NCBI RefSeq assembly: GCF_013008635.1
Contig: NZ_CP053096.1
Coordinates: forward strand, 434,001-498,000
Length of the DNA stretch: 64,000 nt
From: Mycoplasma miroungigenitalium
Lineage (GTDB): Bacteria > Bacillota_I > Bacilli_A > Mycoplasmatales > Metamycoplasmataceae
Direction of reading: 5' to 3'
Shown one piece after another: positions 23,129-33,596 of this stretch (position 1 is the stretch's first letter; each line of letters starts with the position of its first letter). The notes under the pieces are model-generated. The model was not told where the DNA came from. It did no database searches and saw nothing but the letters and a program-made list of their open reading frames with translations. Made by a program: the position numbers and the translations under genes.

Positions 23129-23261
23129 AACTGAAATTTTTCCACAAATTTAGTTTCATAATATATATATTAATATTAATTAAAGTTCCTTTTTTGAGGA
23201 ACTAATTCCAGTTTTTACTAATTTAGGTATAAAACGTGTATTTTAATTAATTTAATGAGGT

Positions 23262-23267
23262 TATAAT
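23262..23267 (+). promoter_or_regulatory. -10 box of the P68-type lipoprotein gene
   Basis: TATAAT 32 nt before the ATG; TTAGGAGAAAA follows as ribosome binding site. The lipoprotein can therefore be made independently of the permeases. Confidence 0.65.
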
Positions 23268-23299
23268 AAAAAAGTAATTATTACGTTTAGGAGAAAAAA

Positions 23300-25117
23300 A
23301 TGAAAACAAGAAATAAGATATTACTTTCTGTATTGCCAGTGATTTCAAGTATGCCAGTATTAGCAGCATCTTGTTCTGGTAATGAACAAAAAACCGATAA
23401 AAAAGTAATTTTTTCAATGGCACATTCGAAGACATGACCGCTTCCATTAGCCCTAAATCCATTGATTGATTATTACAACGACTCTCATAAAAATGAAAAA
23501 GGATTCATAAAAGTTGAACCATTATACGCAGAAACTACTAATATATATAAAGAATTTGATTTAATAAAAGATGTTAAGCAAAATATTGAAACCGGTGAAA
23601 TCAGTAAATTGCCAAACCTTATTTTAGGTGCACAAGCAAGTGCATATATTCTTAACCAAGGAAAAGATTTACTTGACCTAAATTCATACGGTATTAATAA
23701 AGCATTATTCTCGACAAAAATTGCAAACTTGCATGCAAAACTAGCGGGTCAAGATGATACAGACAAAATTTATAACATACCTTTTGACAATGCTGACACT
23801 GATGCACTGCTATTTAATTTAGACTTAATGAATTTAATTTTTGAGTTAATTAAACAAGGTGGGGGACATGTGGATGAAGCATCTGATATTTATGCAAAAG
23901 CAACTGAAGCTTCTAAAAAAGGTAATGATGTTCCTGCAAACAGCATTTTTAAAGCATTGAAAGTTAAACAAAACGCATTTAAGGGTTGAAAAGTTGATGA
24001 TAGTACATTTAAATCAATTGAATCAATCAGAGAATTTAGTAAAAAATTCCACGATGGTGTTGAATTGGATTCATCAAAAATTAATAAGGGAACAATTGAT
24101 GGTGAAATTTTATCAATTGATTATCAAGATCAAGTCTTTATTAAGGAATTAACTGAAAATAACAAAAATAAAAGTATTTTTTCACTAGAAAAAACTAATG
24201 ATAAAAATGAACCAACCAAGGTAAAATACAACATTGTTGCCGATGAAGAAATAAAATCTAAATTTACCAATTTATGGAACTCTTATAAAGACACTGTTGC
24301 AAGACAGGAATTTAGCGTAGGTGGATCAAAACATTCATTTTACAGTATAAAATATATGAAAAACCAACTAGCTGAATGAGGAAACTGAGACATTTTACAG
24401 TATAAGACGGCAATTAGTTTCGCTGCAAGCGTCGGCGCTAATATGTCAAAACAAACTGTCTGAGCTCATAAATACTTTGTTGAATTAGCCAAAGCTGCCA
24501 CCGAAGAACAGTACAAAACATTTTCTACTGATGATGATGTTCTTCTAAAAGGTCAAGTATTATCAACAGGTAAAAAGGTGTTTAGTGAAGGTGGCTCAAG
24601 TTTAATTCCAATTAAGTCAAACGATAAAGAATTAAATGATGCAACAGCAAAATTTGTGAATTGATTATATAAAGGCGAAAATGACTTATTAGAAAAAGGA
24701 AAAATGGAAGACAACTGAAAAACATTCGCTAAAACTTCAGGCTATATAATTCCTTTAAAATCAGTAATTACCGAAAAAGGTATTCATTGAATCGAGCGAG
24801 AAATTAGTAAATTGACTAAAAACGTTAAAGAAAACGAATCTAAATTGAGTACTTTTGATGAAACTCAAAAAGCTAAATGAGTATCTGATTCATTGGCTAT
24901 TAACTACTTAAAATCAGCAAAAGTTTCTCTAGAATCAATGTTGCTGTTCGAAAAAGAAAACGATATTGTCGCTGTGGATAATGCATTAAATGATAAAACA
25001 AGTAGTATTATGAGTATTATCGACAAAGAATTATTAAAACAAACAAATAAAGATAAAGAAGACAGCAAATCTGCCGAACAAATGCTAGAAGCATTTAAAA
25101 CATCTATAGCAAAATAA
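23300..25117 (+). CDS. P68-family surface lipoprotein, likely ABC substrate-binding protein
   Basis: 605 aa. Signal peptide with lipobox PVLAASC (Cys 25). The segments PLALNPLIDYYNDSH (about 49-63) and LPNLILGAQASAYILNQ are typical of the mycoplasma P68 lipoproteins, which have the periplasmic-binding-protein fold of CUT1 sugar/glycerol-phosphate systems. The C-terminal ~120 residues are helical and charged. Placed right after ATPase and permease genes of that type, it is the best candidate for the substrate receptor. Many in-frame TGA Trp codons; frame intact. Ligand unknown. Membrane-anchored on the outer face and therefore likely antigenic. Confidence 0.8.
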
Positions 25118-25123
25118 CACTTA

Positions 25124-25147
25124 GCGCACCAAAAGGTGTGCTTTTTG
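25124..25147 (+). terminator. Terminator after the P68-type lipoprotein gene
   Basis: GCGCACC / GGTGTGC (one G-U pair), loop AAAA, then TTTTTG. Confidence 0.9.
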
Positions 25148-25179
25148 TTAAATTTATTTTTATTGATATGTAAATAAGT

Positions 25180-25185
25180 TATATT
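25180..25185 (+). promoter_or_regulatory. -10 box of a leaderless HAD gene
   Basis: TATATT exactly 6 nt before the ATG at 25192; no ribosome binding site. Confidence 0.6.
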
Positions 25186-25191
25186 TTTAAT

Positions 25192-26001
25192 ATGAATATA
25201 AATGTTATTGAAGGATATTTTATTGATTTAGACGGAACTATGCTCGATTCGACACCTGAGCAAGGTTACATTTCTAATGAAAATTTACAGTTTTTAAATG
25301 AACTGCAAAAGACTAAACCTGTTGTAATCTCAACCGGAAGATCCCCTAAGGGTGCGGTTGAAGATATAATGAAATTGCTTGGTGTTTCATATGCTGTTTG
25401 TTCCACTGGAGCAGTTATTATTGATAAAAACGGCAAGGAAATTCACAGTGTTTACTTTGATAATTCGACCAAAACGTCATTAATTCAATATTTTATGGAT
25501 AACGGATTCAATTTCATTTTAAACGGCGTTGATAATATATATTACAAAGAAAACTTTAATTGAGATAAAAGGAATTGAGTAGTCCGATTTAATAAAGTGA
25601 AATATAATTTGCTTGATATCAATCAACAAGTTCGTCAAATATTAGTGTTTGGACCTGAAATTGAAGAAATTACAAAACTAGCTGACTTCATCAAGGTTAA
25701 GTGACCACATTTAAGCACCCACACAGTTTCGGGTGGTTATTCACTTGAAATTACTCATAATACTGCGACTAAAGGAACAGGAAATGAGTATGTAGCCAAC
25801 CTGCTTGGCATAAATATCAAAAAATGTGTCCACATAGGTGATTCGAGAAACGATTTATTAGCCTTGCCACAGACAGGAATTTTAATTGCAATGGATAATG
25901 CTGAAACACAACTAAAAAATGTTGCAAACTTCATTGGTTTTGACTTCAAAAATGGCGGTCTTGCTAAAACTATAAAAGAATTCGAAAAAGAATATAAATA
26001 A
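25192..26001 (+). CDS. Cof-type HAD-superfamily hydrolase, copy 1
   Basis: 269 aa cytoplasmic phosphatase of the Cof/YwpJ (HAD IIB) group. Motif I IDLDGTMLDS (about 12-21), motif II VVISTGRSPKG, a C2-type cap, and motif IV HIGDSRNDLLALP. Family members dephosphorylate sugar phosphates, nucleotides or flavin/PLP cofactors; the substrate cannot be assigned. It is one of three related genes in the window (also 27431 and 50350), and all three have a promoter so close to the ATG that the mRNA lacks a leader. The pepC gene follows after 9 nt with its own ribosome binding site, so the two are co-transcribed. Confidence 0.9.
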
Positions 26002-26010
26002 GGAGAAAAT

Positions 26011-27333
26011 ATGGAATTAGAAATGAAAAATGTAAAGAAATTTTACAAAAACTATAAAAAAAATAATACTAATAAATTAATTGAAAATGCCGTAACTAAA
26101 AACGGCGTATTAAACGCTACATACAATAACGAAGTGAGAGCTTTCCACAATAATGAATTTAGTGATCAAACTAAAAAAGGTGGAATTACTAATCAAAAAT
26201 CTTCAGGAAGATGTTGAATTTTTGCTGCGTTGAACGTCTTGAAACCGATAACGATGAAAAAATTAAATGTAGAAAGTTTTGAATATTCTCAAGCTTACAC
26301 GATGTTCTGAGAAAAAATGGAAAAAGCCAATACTTATCTTTCGCTAATAATCCAGCATCCTGAATTAGATTTTCAAGATAGATTGTTTGAAATGTTTTTA
26401 GGATTTGGTCACCAAGATGGTGGATATTGAGAATGAGTAGAAGCACTAATTACTAAATATGGAGTTGTTCCAAAAAGTGTAATGCCAGAAACATTCAGTT
26501 CGTCTAATACTTCGCAATTAAACAACGTTTTACAAATTTGTTTATATAACGCTACACTTGAATTGAGATCTTTATTGAAAAATGGTGCTACAGAAAACGA
26601 AGCGAACTCAGTCAAAGATCAAGCGCTAGACAAAGTGTTTGAAATATGTGCCAAAGCACTTGGTTTACCTCCGGTTGAATTTGACTTTGAGTACCGTGAT
26701 AAAGATAAAAAATTCAAAAAAATATCAAAAATTACACCGTTAAAATGACTAAAGAAATATGCTTCGGAAGATTATAAAAAATTGGTAAATCTATATGCCG
26801 ACCCACGTGATATATATCCTAAAAATACAATGTTGGCTGCTAAATACTTCAAAGGACCAATTGAATCTAAAACCTTATCATTTATCAATGTGGATATGAA
26901 CGAAATAAAATCTGCTCTAATAAAAAGTATTAAAGCTGGCGAACCAGTTTGATTTGCTTGTGATATGGGACCACAAATTGATTCTAAAGTTGGTATTATG
27001 GATACAAAACTTTATCAAATTGACGAAGCATTTGGTTTAAACGATAAATTAACTAAAGCTGATAAATTAAGTATGAAATTATCTGTTCCAAATCACGCAA
27101 TGACTTTTGTCGGAGTCGATTTAGACGAAAACAATAACCCAATTAAATGAGAAGTGGAAAACTCATGAGGAGATGACAAGGGGGCTAAAGGATACTTTTC
27201 AATGTCTGAATCATGATTTGATGAATACGTTTACAGTATCATAGTTAATCCCAAATATGTTTCGCAAGATGTGTTAAATGCACAATCAAAAAAACCAATA
27301 GAAATTGAACCCTGAGATCCTCTTTCAATGTAA
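26011..27333 (+). CDS. pepC: Aminopeptidase C / bleomycin-hydrolase-type cysteine peptidase
   Basis: 440 aa, full length for PepC (MEROPS C1B). Catalytic Cys in NQKSSGRCWIFAALN (about residue 69), catalytic His in VPNHAMTFVGVD, and Asn in VENSWGD. PepC is a cytoplasmic hexameric aminopeptidase that trims peptides after import. AAGGAGAAAAT precedes the ATG. It is the second gene of a two-gene unit with the HAD hydrolase and ends at a strong terminator. Several conserved Trp are encoded by TGA. Confidence 0.94.
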
Positions 27334-27341
27334 TTTAATAT

Positions 27342-27371
27342 AAAAAGGTAGTGAGGTACTATCTTTTTTTG
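27342..27371 (+). terminator. Terminator after pepC
   Basis: AAAAGGTAGT / ACTATCTTTT, five-base loop and seven T. Confidence 0.88.
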
Positions 27372-27415
27372 TATTCAGGTGTAAAAAATATTGTCTTTAT
27401 TTTTTGCCTAGTGTG

Positions 27416-27421
27416 TATAAT
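27416..27421 (+). promoter_or_regulatory. -10 box of HAD hydrolase copy 2
   Basis: TATAAT 9 nt before the ATG at 27431. This box lies inside the upstream extension of the frame, which decides the start codon in favour of 27431. No ribosome binding site. Confidence 0.65.
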
Positions 27422-27430
27422 CTAGGGACT

Positions 27431-28249
27431 ATGAAACAAATAAAAAATAAAGCAAAGGTTTATTTCATTGATTTAGACGGAACTTTTTTAGATAAACCTT
27501 GTGGGCATGGAACAGTAAGCGATATAAATATAGAAATTGCTCGCATAGTCAATGAATTTAAACCGGTAATTTTTTCAACCGGACGCGGGAATACTAAATT
27601 AACAATGGATATTGTCCATAAAGTTGGTTCCCCTTATGTTGTTTGTTTAAATGGGGCGCTAATAGTAGATAAAGATAACAATGTTTTATATCAAAAAACC
27701 ATGGAGAAAAATATTACGCTAGAGGTTTTAGATATTTTCAAAGAAAACAAAATGTTTATTTTTATTAATGGAATTATGACTATGTATCATTCTGGAAATT
27801 TAGATAGCGAATTCATGAAAGACTGAGCTAAAGAGTGTGAGAAAAAAGACTATTCATTAATTCCAAATGATATTCAATTTTCAAAATTATTAGTTTTTGG
27901 TTTAAGTCGCGAAGACACAAGAATTTTGTGAGAACAACTAACTAATAAATTTCCACAATTAGCCTTTTATTTAGTTTCGAATGGTTGAACAATCGAAGTT
28001 GGTCCGCTCGATGCTAACAAAGGAATCGCAAATAAAGAAGTTTGTGATTATTTAAATATCAATCCTCGAGAAGCTTATCATATTGGTGATTCAGCCAATG
28101 ATGTGCCGGCAAAAAAATATTTAGGTAAATTTATAGCAATGAATGGTGCTCTTGATTTCGTCAAAGAACAAGCTGACTATGTTGCTTGTGATTATAGTAA
28201 TGCTGGATTATCTAAGGTTTTGATTGAACTTGAGGATCTGGATAATTAA
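27431..28249 (+). CDS. Cof-type HAD-superfamily hydrolase, copy 2
   Basis: 272 aa. Motif I IDLDGTFLDK (about 12-21), motif II VIFSTGRGNTK, motif IV HIGDSANDVPA. An upstream in-frame ATG at 27404 would put the TATAAT box inside the protein and add residues that match nothing in the family, so I take 27431. The family fold is the same as for the gene at 25192, and the pair probably arose by duplication around pepC. Substrate unknown. Single-gene unit with a tandem terminator behind it. Confidence 0.9.
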
Positions 28250-28250
28250 T

Positions 28251-28280
28251 AACAAGACTTAATTAAGTTTTGTTTTTTTA
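28251..28280 (+). terminator. Terminator after HAD hydrolase copy 2
   Basis: AACAAGACTT / AAGTTTTGTT, loop AATT, then a T-run. Confidence 0.85.
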
Positions 28281-28308
28281 TTTATTGATTCTAGTTATAG
28301 CGATTTGG

Positions 28309-28340
28309 TGTAAAGCAAAAATACTTTACATTTTTCTTTT
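28309..28340 (+). terminator. Possible second terminator before rpsP
   Basis: TGTAAAG / CTTTACA with an eight-base A-rich loop and TTTTTCTTTT. It could back up the one at 28251. Confidence 0.55.
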
Positions 28341-28455
28341 TATTTATAAATATTATATTAAAATATATATGCAATTTGCTTGATGTCTAGCACTTGCGCT
28401 TGACAGTAATTGTCCAACAAATAAATAGATTTGTATAGAAATAAGGAGAAATCTT

Positions 28456-28725
28456 ATGGTAAAAATTAGATTAAAAAGAACCGGATCTAAATTTAACGCA
28501 CAATACAAAATTGTTGCTGCAGATGCGCGTTCACCACGTGATGGTAGATTTATTGAAGCATTAGGTCAATACAACCCACACACAAAAGAATTCTTTGTTA
28601 AAGAAGAATTAGTGCAAAAATGAGTAGATAATGGTGCTCAATTAACACAAGTAGTTCACGACTTATTCAGAAAACACGGCTTAAATGAAAAACTTGCTAA
28701 AAATTCAAAACACCAAGCTAAATAA
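28456..28725 (+). CDS. rpsP: 30S ribosomal protein S16
   Basis: 89 aa, normal S16 length. It begins [20 protein letters not shown] and has [19 protein letters not shown], the family signature. One TGA Trp (VQKWVDNGAQ) splits the frame under the standard code, so the gene is easily missed. AAGGAGAAAT precedes the ATG. The stop overlaps the trmD start (TAATG). rpsP-trmD-rplS is a widely conserved bacterial operon. Confidence 0.97.
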
Positions 28726-29408
28726 TGAAAATTAATTTTTTGACTCTTTTTCCAAATTATTTCAAACCCTTTGTTGAGGAATCAATAATCTCCAAAGCAA
28801 TTGCAAAAGGATTAATTGATATTGAAATAATTGACTTTAGACTATTCAGCAAGGACAAGCATCATAAAGTTGATGACGAAATTTATGGTGGCGGCCATGG
28901 ATTATTATTACAAGTTGAACCAATTGATTTAGCTTTAGATTCTCTCAAACAAAGAGGTGGTTATAAAATTTTGGTTACTCCTCAGGGGAAAAAATTTGAC
29001 CAATCTATTGCTAATAGACTCTCAAATGAGAAAGAAATAACTTTTATTTCTGGACGTTATGAAGGATTTGATGAAAGAATCGTCGAATTGGTTGATGAAG
29101 AAATTTCAATCGGGGATTATGTCTTGACTGGAGGAGAATTACCTTCTATGGTTATGGCTGATTCAATAATTAGACTTGTGCCCGGGGTCATCAAAGAAGA
29201 ATCACATCAATTTGATTCATTTCAAAATGATGGATTATTAGATTATCCTCAATATACTCGTCCACGCGAATATAAGGGAATGAAAGTACCTGAAGTATTA
29301 TTCAATGGCAACCACGCTGAAATTGAAAAGTGAAAAAAAGAAGCTCAATATGACAAAACATTAAAAAATAGACCCGATATTATCGAAAGGATTAATAATG
29401 AGAAGTAA
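28725..29408 (+). CDS. trmD: tRNA (guanine-37 N1)-methyltransferase TrmD
   Basis: 227 aa. SPOUT knot enzyme making m1G37, which prevents frameshifting. Seen: [13 protein letters not shown] at the start, [16 protein letters not shown], the SAM-binding loops [13 protein letters not shown] and [13 protein letters not shown], and [16 protein letters not shown] near the end. The last 23 residues lie after a TGA Trp. It overlaps rpsP by 1 nt and rplS by 11 nt. Confidence 0.97.
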
Positions 29409-29754
29409 ATTAATTGAATTAGTAGAACAAAGCCAATTACGTAAAGATCACCCAGATTTTCGTGTTGGTGATAATGTTAAAGTATATGTTCGTATCCGTG
29501 AAGGAGAAAAAGAACGTATCCAAATTTTTGAAGGTTTAGTAATTAGCAAAACTGAATCAGGAACTCGTGAAAACTTTACTGTTAGAAAAATATCATTTGG
29601 TATTGGGGTTGACAGAACATTCCCATTACATTCACCATTTGTTGCACAAATTGAAGTTGTACGCTCAAACAAAGTTCGTCGTGCTAAATTAAACTACATT
29701 CGTCAAAGAAGTGGTAAATCAGCAAGACTTAAAGAAATTAAACGTAACAAATAA
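29398..29754 (+). CDS. rplS: 50S ribosomal protein L19
   Basis: 118 aa. Family hallmarks: [51 protein letters not shown] and [21 protein letters not shown]19 sits at the interface of the two ribosomal subunits. The start lies inside trmD, with AAAGGATT upstream as ribosome binding site. Last gene of the operon, followed by a terminator. Confidence 0.97.
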   Translation: MRSKLIELVEQSQLRKDHPDFRVGDNVKVYVRIREGEKERIQIFEGLVISKTESGTRENFTVRKISFGIGVDRTFPLHSPFVAQIEVVRSNKVRRAKLNYIRQRSGKSARLKEIKRNK

Positions 29755-29765
29755 TAACAATTATA

Positions 29766-29788
29766 ACAACCATTTCGGTTGTTTTTTT
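29766..29788 (+). terminator. Terminator of rpsP-trmD-rplS
   Basis: ACAACC / GGTTGT, loop ATTTC, seven T. Confidence 0.92.
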
Positions 29789-29792
29789 ATAT

Positions 29793-29825
29793 AAAAAATA
29801 ACCATTTTTTGGATGGCTATTTTTT
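29793..29825. terminator. Bidirectional terminator
   Basis: AAATAACCAT / ATGGCTATTT (one G-U pair) with A- and T-runs on both sides. It overlaps the last codons of the minus-strand gene ending at 29817. Confidence 0.8.
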
Positions 29826-30605
29826 ACTAATGTGTCTTTTTTTATGTATTTTAAGGTAAATGTTGTTAGTATATTTAATTCGGTATACTGCTATTCAAAA
29901 TAAACTAAATACAACTGGTATAATTGCGCCCAATACAAACATTAAAATGTCTAATATTATGATTAATAGAACATTTCCACCTTTGTAAAATAGAGGGTTC
30001 ACAAAATCAAGGAAACTATAAATAACTACACCTTTATTATTTTGATAAACATTGTAATTTGCAAAATAAACTATGAATGCGAATAAGAAATATGCAAGAA
30101 CTATACCTATCAATATACCAATAGTTTTGTTATTTACTGTAACTTCTTTTCTAACTAAATACAGAGCAACAAATCCCAATATTGGGTTAATAGCATGTGT
30201 AATTAATGAGCGAATTGCACCGTAAGGTTCAGTTCATGTTTTAGGGTTTCAAGAGATTAATGCTCAATAAATTACAAATGTCACTGTAATTAAAACTATT
30301 GACATAAAGAAAGATTTTTTGAATTTATGACTAGCTTTAAAATGGGGAAACATTAGCAACGTTATTCCTAAAAAGAAATTTGTTAGATAAGTAAAATAGA
30401 AAAAGGCATATACGTTTTTAAAAACTATTGAAATTACCGGTGTTCCATTATAACTATCTTGACTGCTGGTATAAGTGAACGCATCTGCTATCGCAAAAGC
30501 CAATGACGTAATTAATACAATTAAGCCGAATATTAAAAACAGTTTATTTAATTTATTTTTGTATAAGCAACTCTGTGAGCTTGTTTTATTATTGTTTTTC
30601 TTCAT
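29817..30605 (-). CDS. Multi-pass membrane protein, function unknown
   Basis: 262 aa. I do not recognise the family with certainty. It has six or seven hydrophobic segments, the first at about 20-45 (KLFLIFGLIVLITSLAFAIA), separated by short loops with conserved-looking WNPKTWTEPYGAI. The N-terminal 18 residues are Lys/Asn/Ser-rich, and the C-terminus is basic (KIHKKRHISKK), so the tail is likely cytoplasmic. The layout resembles the Pr6Pr-type or FAR-17a-like small integral proteins of mycoplasmas, but that is a guess. A TATAAT box lies exactly 6 nt before the ATG with no ribosome binding site. Confidence 0.75.
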
Positions 30606-30611
30606 AATTGC

Positions 30612-30617
30612 ATTATA
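30612..30617 (-). promoter_or_regulatory. -10 box, TATAAT-N6-ATG type
   Basis: TATAAT on the minus strand, 6 nt before the ATG at 30605; leaderless. Confidence 0.65.
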
Positions 30618-30662
30618 TAAATAAACATTAAATTAAGAAATATTTATTTGCGTCTTAATAAA

Positions 30663-31253
30663 CTATCAAAAACCCATAATTTGTTTTTCATTGAAAGCTG
30701 CAAAATAAGGCATTTTTTCTTCTAACACTAAAATGTAACTCATTTCGTTTCAATTAAGGTCATTAAATAAACAAAATTTGTAAATGTTTGAACTTGTTAT
30801 CAATCATTCGGTTGGACGATCATAGTAAAAAATATTTACCAAGTCAAGTTGGCTTATTCATAGTGATTTTCTCGCTTTTAATCGCAACAACAGAGATTTA
30901 GTATTATCTCCTCAATATAACAATCTTTGATAAGTTTTTTTGTCTATTTTTTTTATGATTTTTTCACTAGAAGTGCCAATAATTATGTGAATAGAAATTT
31001 TAATATCTTCATATTCGAAATATGGCAATAAAGATTTATTCTTACTTTTATAGTTTGTAAATTTAAATGATTCTGGTTTTTTTGAGAAAAGTTCTAAAAA
31101 ATCATTTCAATACACACATATTGAAAAGAAATCCTCTGTATTCGTGCCTTGTTTATACGCTTGATAAGCTGCTGGACTAAGCGATCATTTAATATGTTCT
31201 TCATTCAATATGGTAATTAACTGGTATATTGCGTTTTTTCTTTCAATTTTCAT
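30663..31253 (-). CDS. Hypothetical protein hidden by many UGA-Trp codons
   Basis: 196 aa. Under the standard code it breaks into short fragments; with TGA as Trp the frame is open from ATG 31253 to TAG 30663. It begins MKIERKNAIYQLITILNEEH and ends EKQIMGFW. It has no signal peptide or clear membrane segment, and is Trp/Tyr/Lys-rich. The N-terminal run HIKWSLSPAAYQAYKQG followed by ICVYWNDF faintly recalls the nucleotidyltransferase fold of LicD-like proteins (small-residue motif, then an acidic D pair), but the acidic residues are not convincing. A TATAAT box exactly 6 nt before the ATG supports a real gene. Confidence 0.7.
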
Positions 31254-31259
31254 ACAAAT

Positions 31260-31265
31260 ATTATA
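31260..31265 (-). promoter_or_regulatory. -10 box, TATAAT-N6-ATG type
   Basis: TATAAT on the minus strand, 6 nt before the ATG at 31253; leaderless. Confidence 0.65.
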
Positions 31266-31314
31266 AATCATAACCGTTAAAAGCATATTATGTCTATTAA
31301 TATTAAGTTTAGTA

Positions 31315-31320
31315 TATAAT
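31315..31320 (+). promoter_or_regulatory. -10 box of the P80-P60-hinT operon
   Basis: TATAAT 37 nt before the ATG, with AAAGGAAAT as ribosome binding site. Confidence 0.65.
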
Positions 31321-31357
31321 ATTTAAATCTTAATAAGGATTTGAAAGGAAATAATAT

Positions 31358-33586
31358 ATGGGAAAGAAAAAAGAAACCTTTTTTGAACGTTTGACTAGAA
31401 AAAACGCTCAACAAGAGGAAAATGCTAATCCAAAAACAAGAAAAACTAGAAACTGAAAATTTTGAGTTATTTCTTCAGTTCTTGTTGCATCTGTTGTTGC
31501 GGGTATTACTATTCCTCTTGCAGCTAATAGTTTGATTAAAAATTATAATGATGCAATTTCTGATGATACTGAAATTCTTTCTTTTGATGTTGAAGGACAA
31601 AAAGATAAATCGATTAAATTCAATATGTCTTCACTTAAAAGCGAAAACAGTTTAGAAAATGCCCAAAACCCTAAAACAGTTCTTGAACAAGCATTTAAAC
31701 AAGCTATTTTTTATTTATATAACGAAGAAGTTAAAGCTTCTAAAGAATATCAAAGATTGTGAAATTCATCGCGTAGCGAAGATGACAAAGAGAGAAACGA
31801 TATTGCGTTGAAGGATATCGATTCATTAAAACAAAAACATGAAAACTTATTATTAGATTACAAAGCACAATTTGTAAAGTCTTTTGGATACTCAAAATGA
31901 GAGGCCGCCTTCAATGATTTTCTAATTAAAAATTACAACGGAGCCAAAACAATTGAAGAGGCAGTAGATCTTAAAGTTTATTCAGAAATTCAACACGACG
32001 CCCTACGCCGTTTCAGACTTAACTCACAGTTTAATATTAAAGATATTGATAGAGTTGCAACAAACGACATTTATAAAATTGATGATTCAGGAAAACTAAC
32101 TAATGAGATTCTATTCAAAAAAGGTGAAAGAGTATTTCCATTTTTCCAAAAAGATATCAACTATTTTGAAATAAAAGATATTAAAGAAAAAATGACTTTT
32201 ATGACCGATAGTTTTGTCGTGGCAGTCAATAATGATCCGAAAGTCTACAATTATGAATACAAAAATGCCGAGAAATTTATCACTCATTTTTTAAGAAATA
32301 ATAATCCATTCTTGGTTTCTCAATTTACATTCCCTGGGGTAGCTCCTGATAAAAAAGAAGCAGATAAAGAAACAAAATGAACAATTGATAAGAAAACATT
32401 CAAAAAGATGATGTTTTACTGACCTGCAGCAGAACAAAAACCTTTTGATGGAGCAATTTCTTTTGAGAAAATTAATTCAGGATTTAAAAGCTACGATGAA
32501 TACGTAAAAATAACCGAATCTGATAAAACAAACGAATTAAATAAAAAAATCGTTGAATTTAGTACTGTATTAAGCCATCTTTCATCTGATGACGAAGAAA
32601 TTAAAAAGAATTGAGGTTCATCGGGACTTACTTCTATTACAGAATTGTTTAAAAAAGGCGGAGATGATACTCTTAAAGCATTCTCAACACTTGATAATTT
32701 ACTATATGATAATGGACAAATTCCAGAAGTTGATTTATTTGGTACCTTGACAACTATTAGAAATAATATTATTAAGGAATTCAAAATTGCCAATCCAATT
32801 AATGATATAAAATCAGCAACTGACAGACAAGTAGCTCAAAATTTAATTGGTCAATTTAACGAAGAAATTAAGAAAGTATTTGATGAAGCAAGTGACGTTA
32901 AAAAAACTGGATTAACTACTGATAAATTTAATGATTTAGTGGTTAAACCGATAACAGAATTATTTGAAAAAGACGGAAAAATTAGCACAGTTTACAAGCT
33001 AAAGGGCGACAATAATACTCGTGTTATTCTTTCATCTAAAGGTATTACCTTACTTAAAATGAAAAATATTGACGAATTTAAAACACAAGATTTAAATTCA
33101 CAAGAATTAGTAATTAAAGATATGATTAAGAAAGATTTCTATCTTTCCAATAAATACAAAAACAGTATTAATGGAAAAAAATACAATGCCTTAAGTTTAA
33201 TTAATAATTCAATGGCTTCACCAGATATTGTTTTAGGTCAAATGCTAAATAATGCTGATTTTGTAAATTATCTAAAACAACAAAATAACATATATGCAAT
33301 TGATGAAAATGGCAATTTATTAGAAAATGTTAAATACTCGGACAAAGATATTAATGAGATTAAAGAAATGAATGATAATATTGCTATTTCATTCAAAGCT
33401 AGAGAATCATTAGAATTAACAAAAGCCGTTGATAAATGGATGAAGGACAGAGCAACAGCAAATTACGACGATTTATTCGAATTGAAAAATGATAAAGTGT
33501 ACTTCAAAAAGAATAATTCAAATTACGAAAAAGACGCAAATTCAATAGTTTACGATGAATTATTGAAATTGAGAAAGGTTAAATAA
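31358..33586 (+). CDS. HinT-interacting membrane complex protein P80
   Basis: 742 aa. A short basic cytoplasmic N-terminus is followed by one membrane segment at about 33-55 (WKFWVISSVLVASVVAGI); the rest is a long hydrophilic, mostly helical extracellular domain. It is encoded directly before a P60-type lipoprotein and a HinT gene, the order known from Mycoplasma hominis, where P80, P60 and HinT form a membrane complex. I base the name on that gene order plus size and topology, not on a motif. 11 nt separate it from the lipoprotein gene. Confidence 0.85.
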
Positions 33587-33596
33587 GGTGATTAAA

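Noticed and set aside
27404-27430. An earlier ATG for HAD hydrolase copy 2
   Set aside because: The added segment would contain the TATAAT box and has no counterpart in the family.
33588-33596. GTG start of the P60-type lipoprotein
   Set aside because: It would use up the AAGGTG ribosome binding site and put extra residues before a normal MKK signal peptide.
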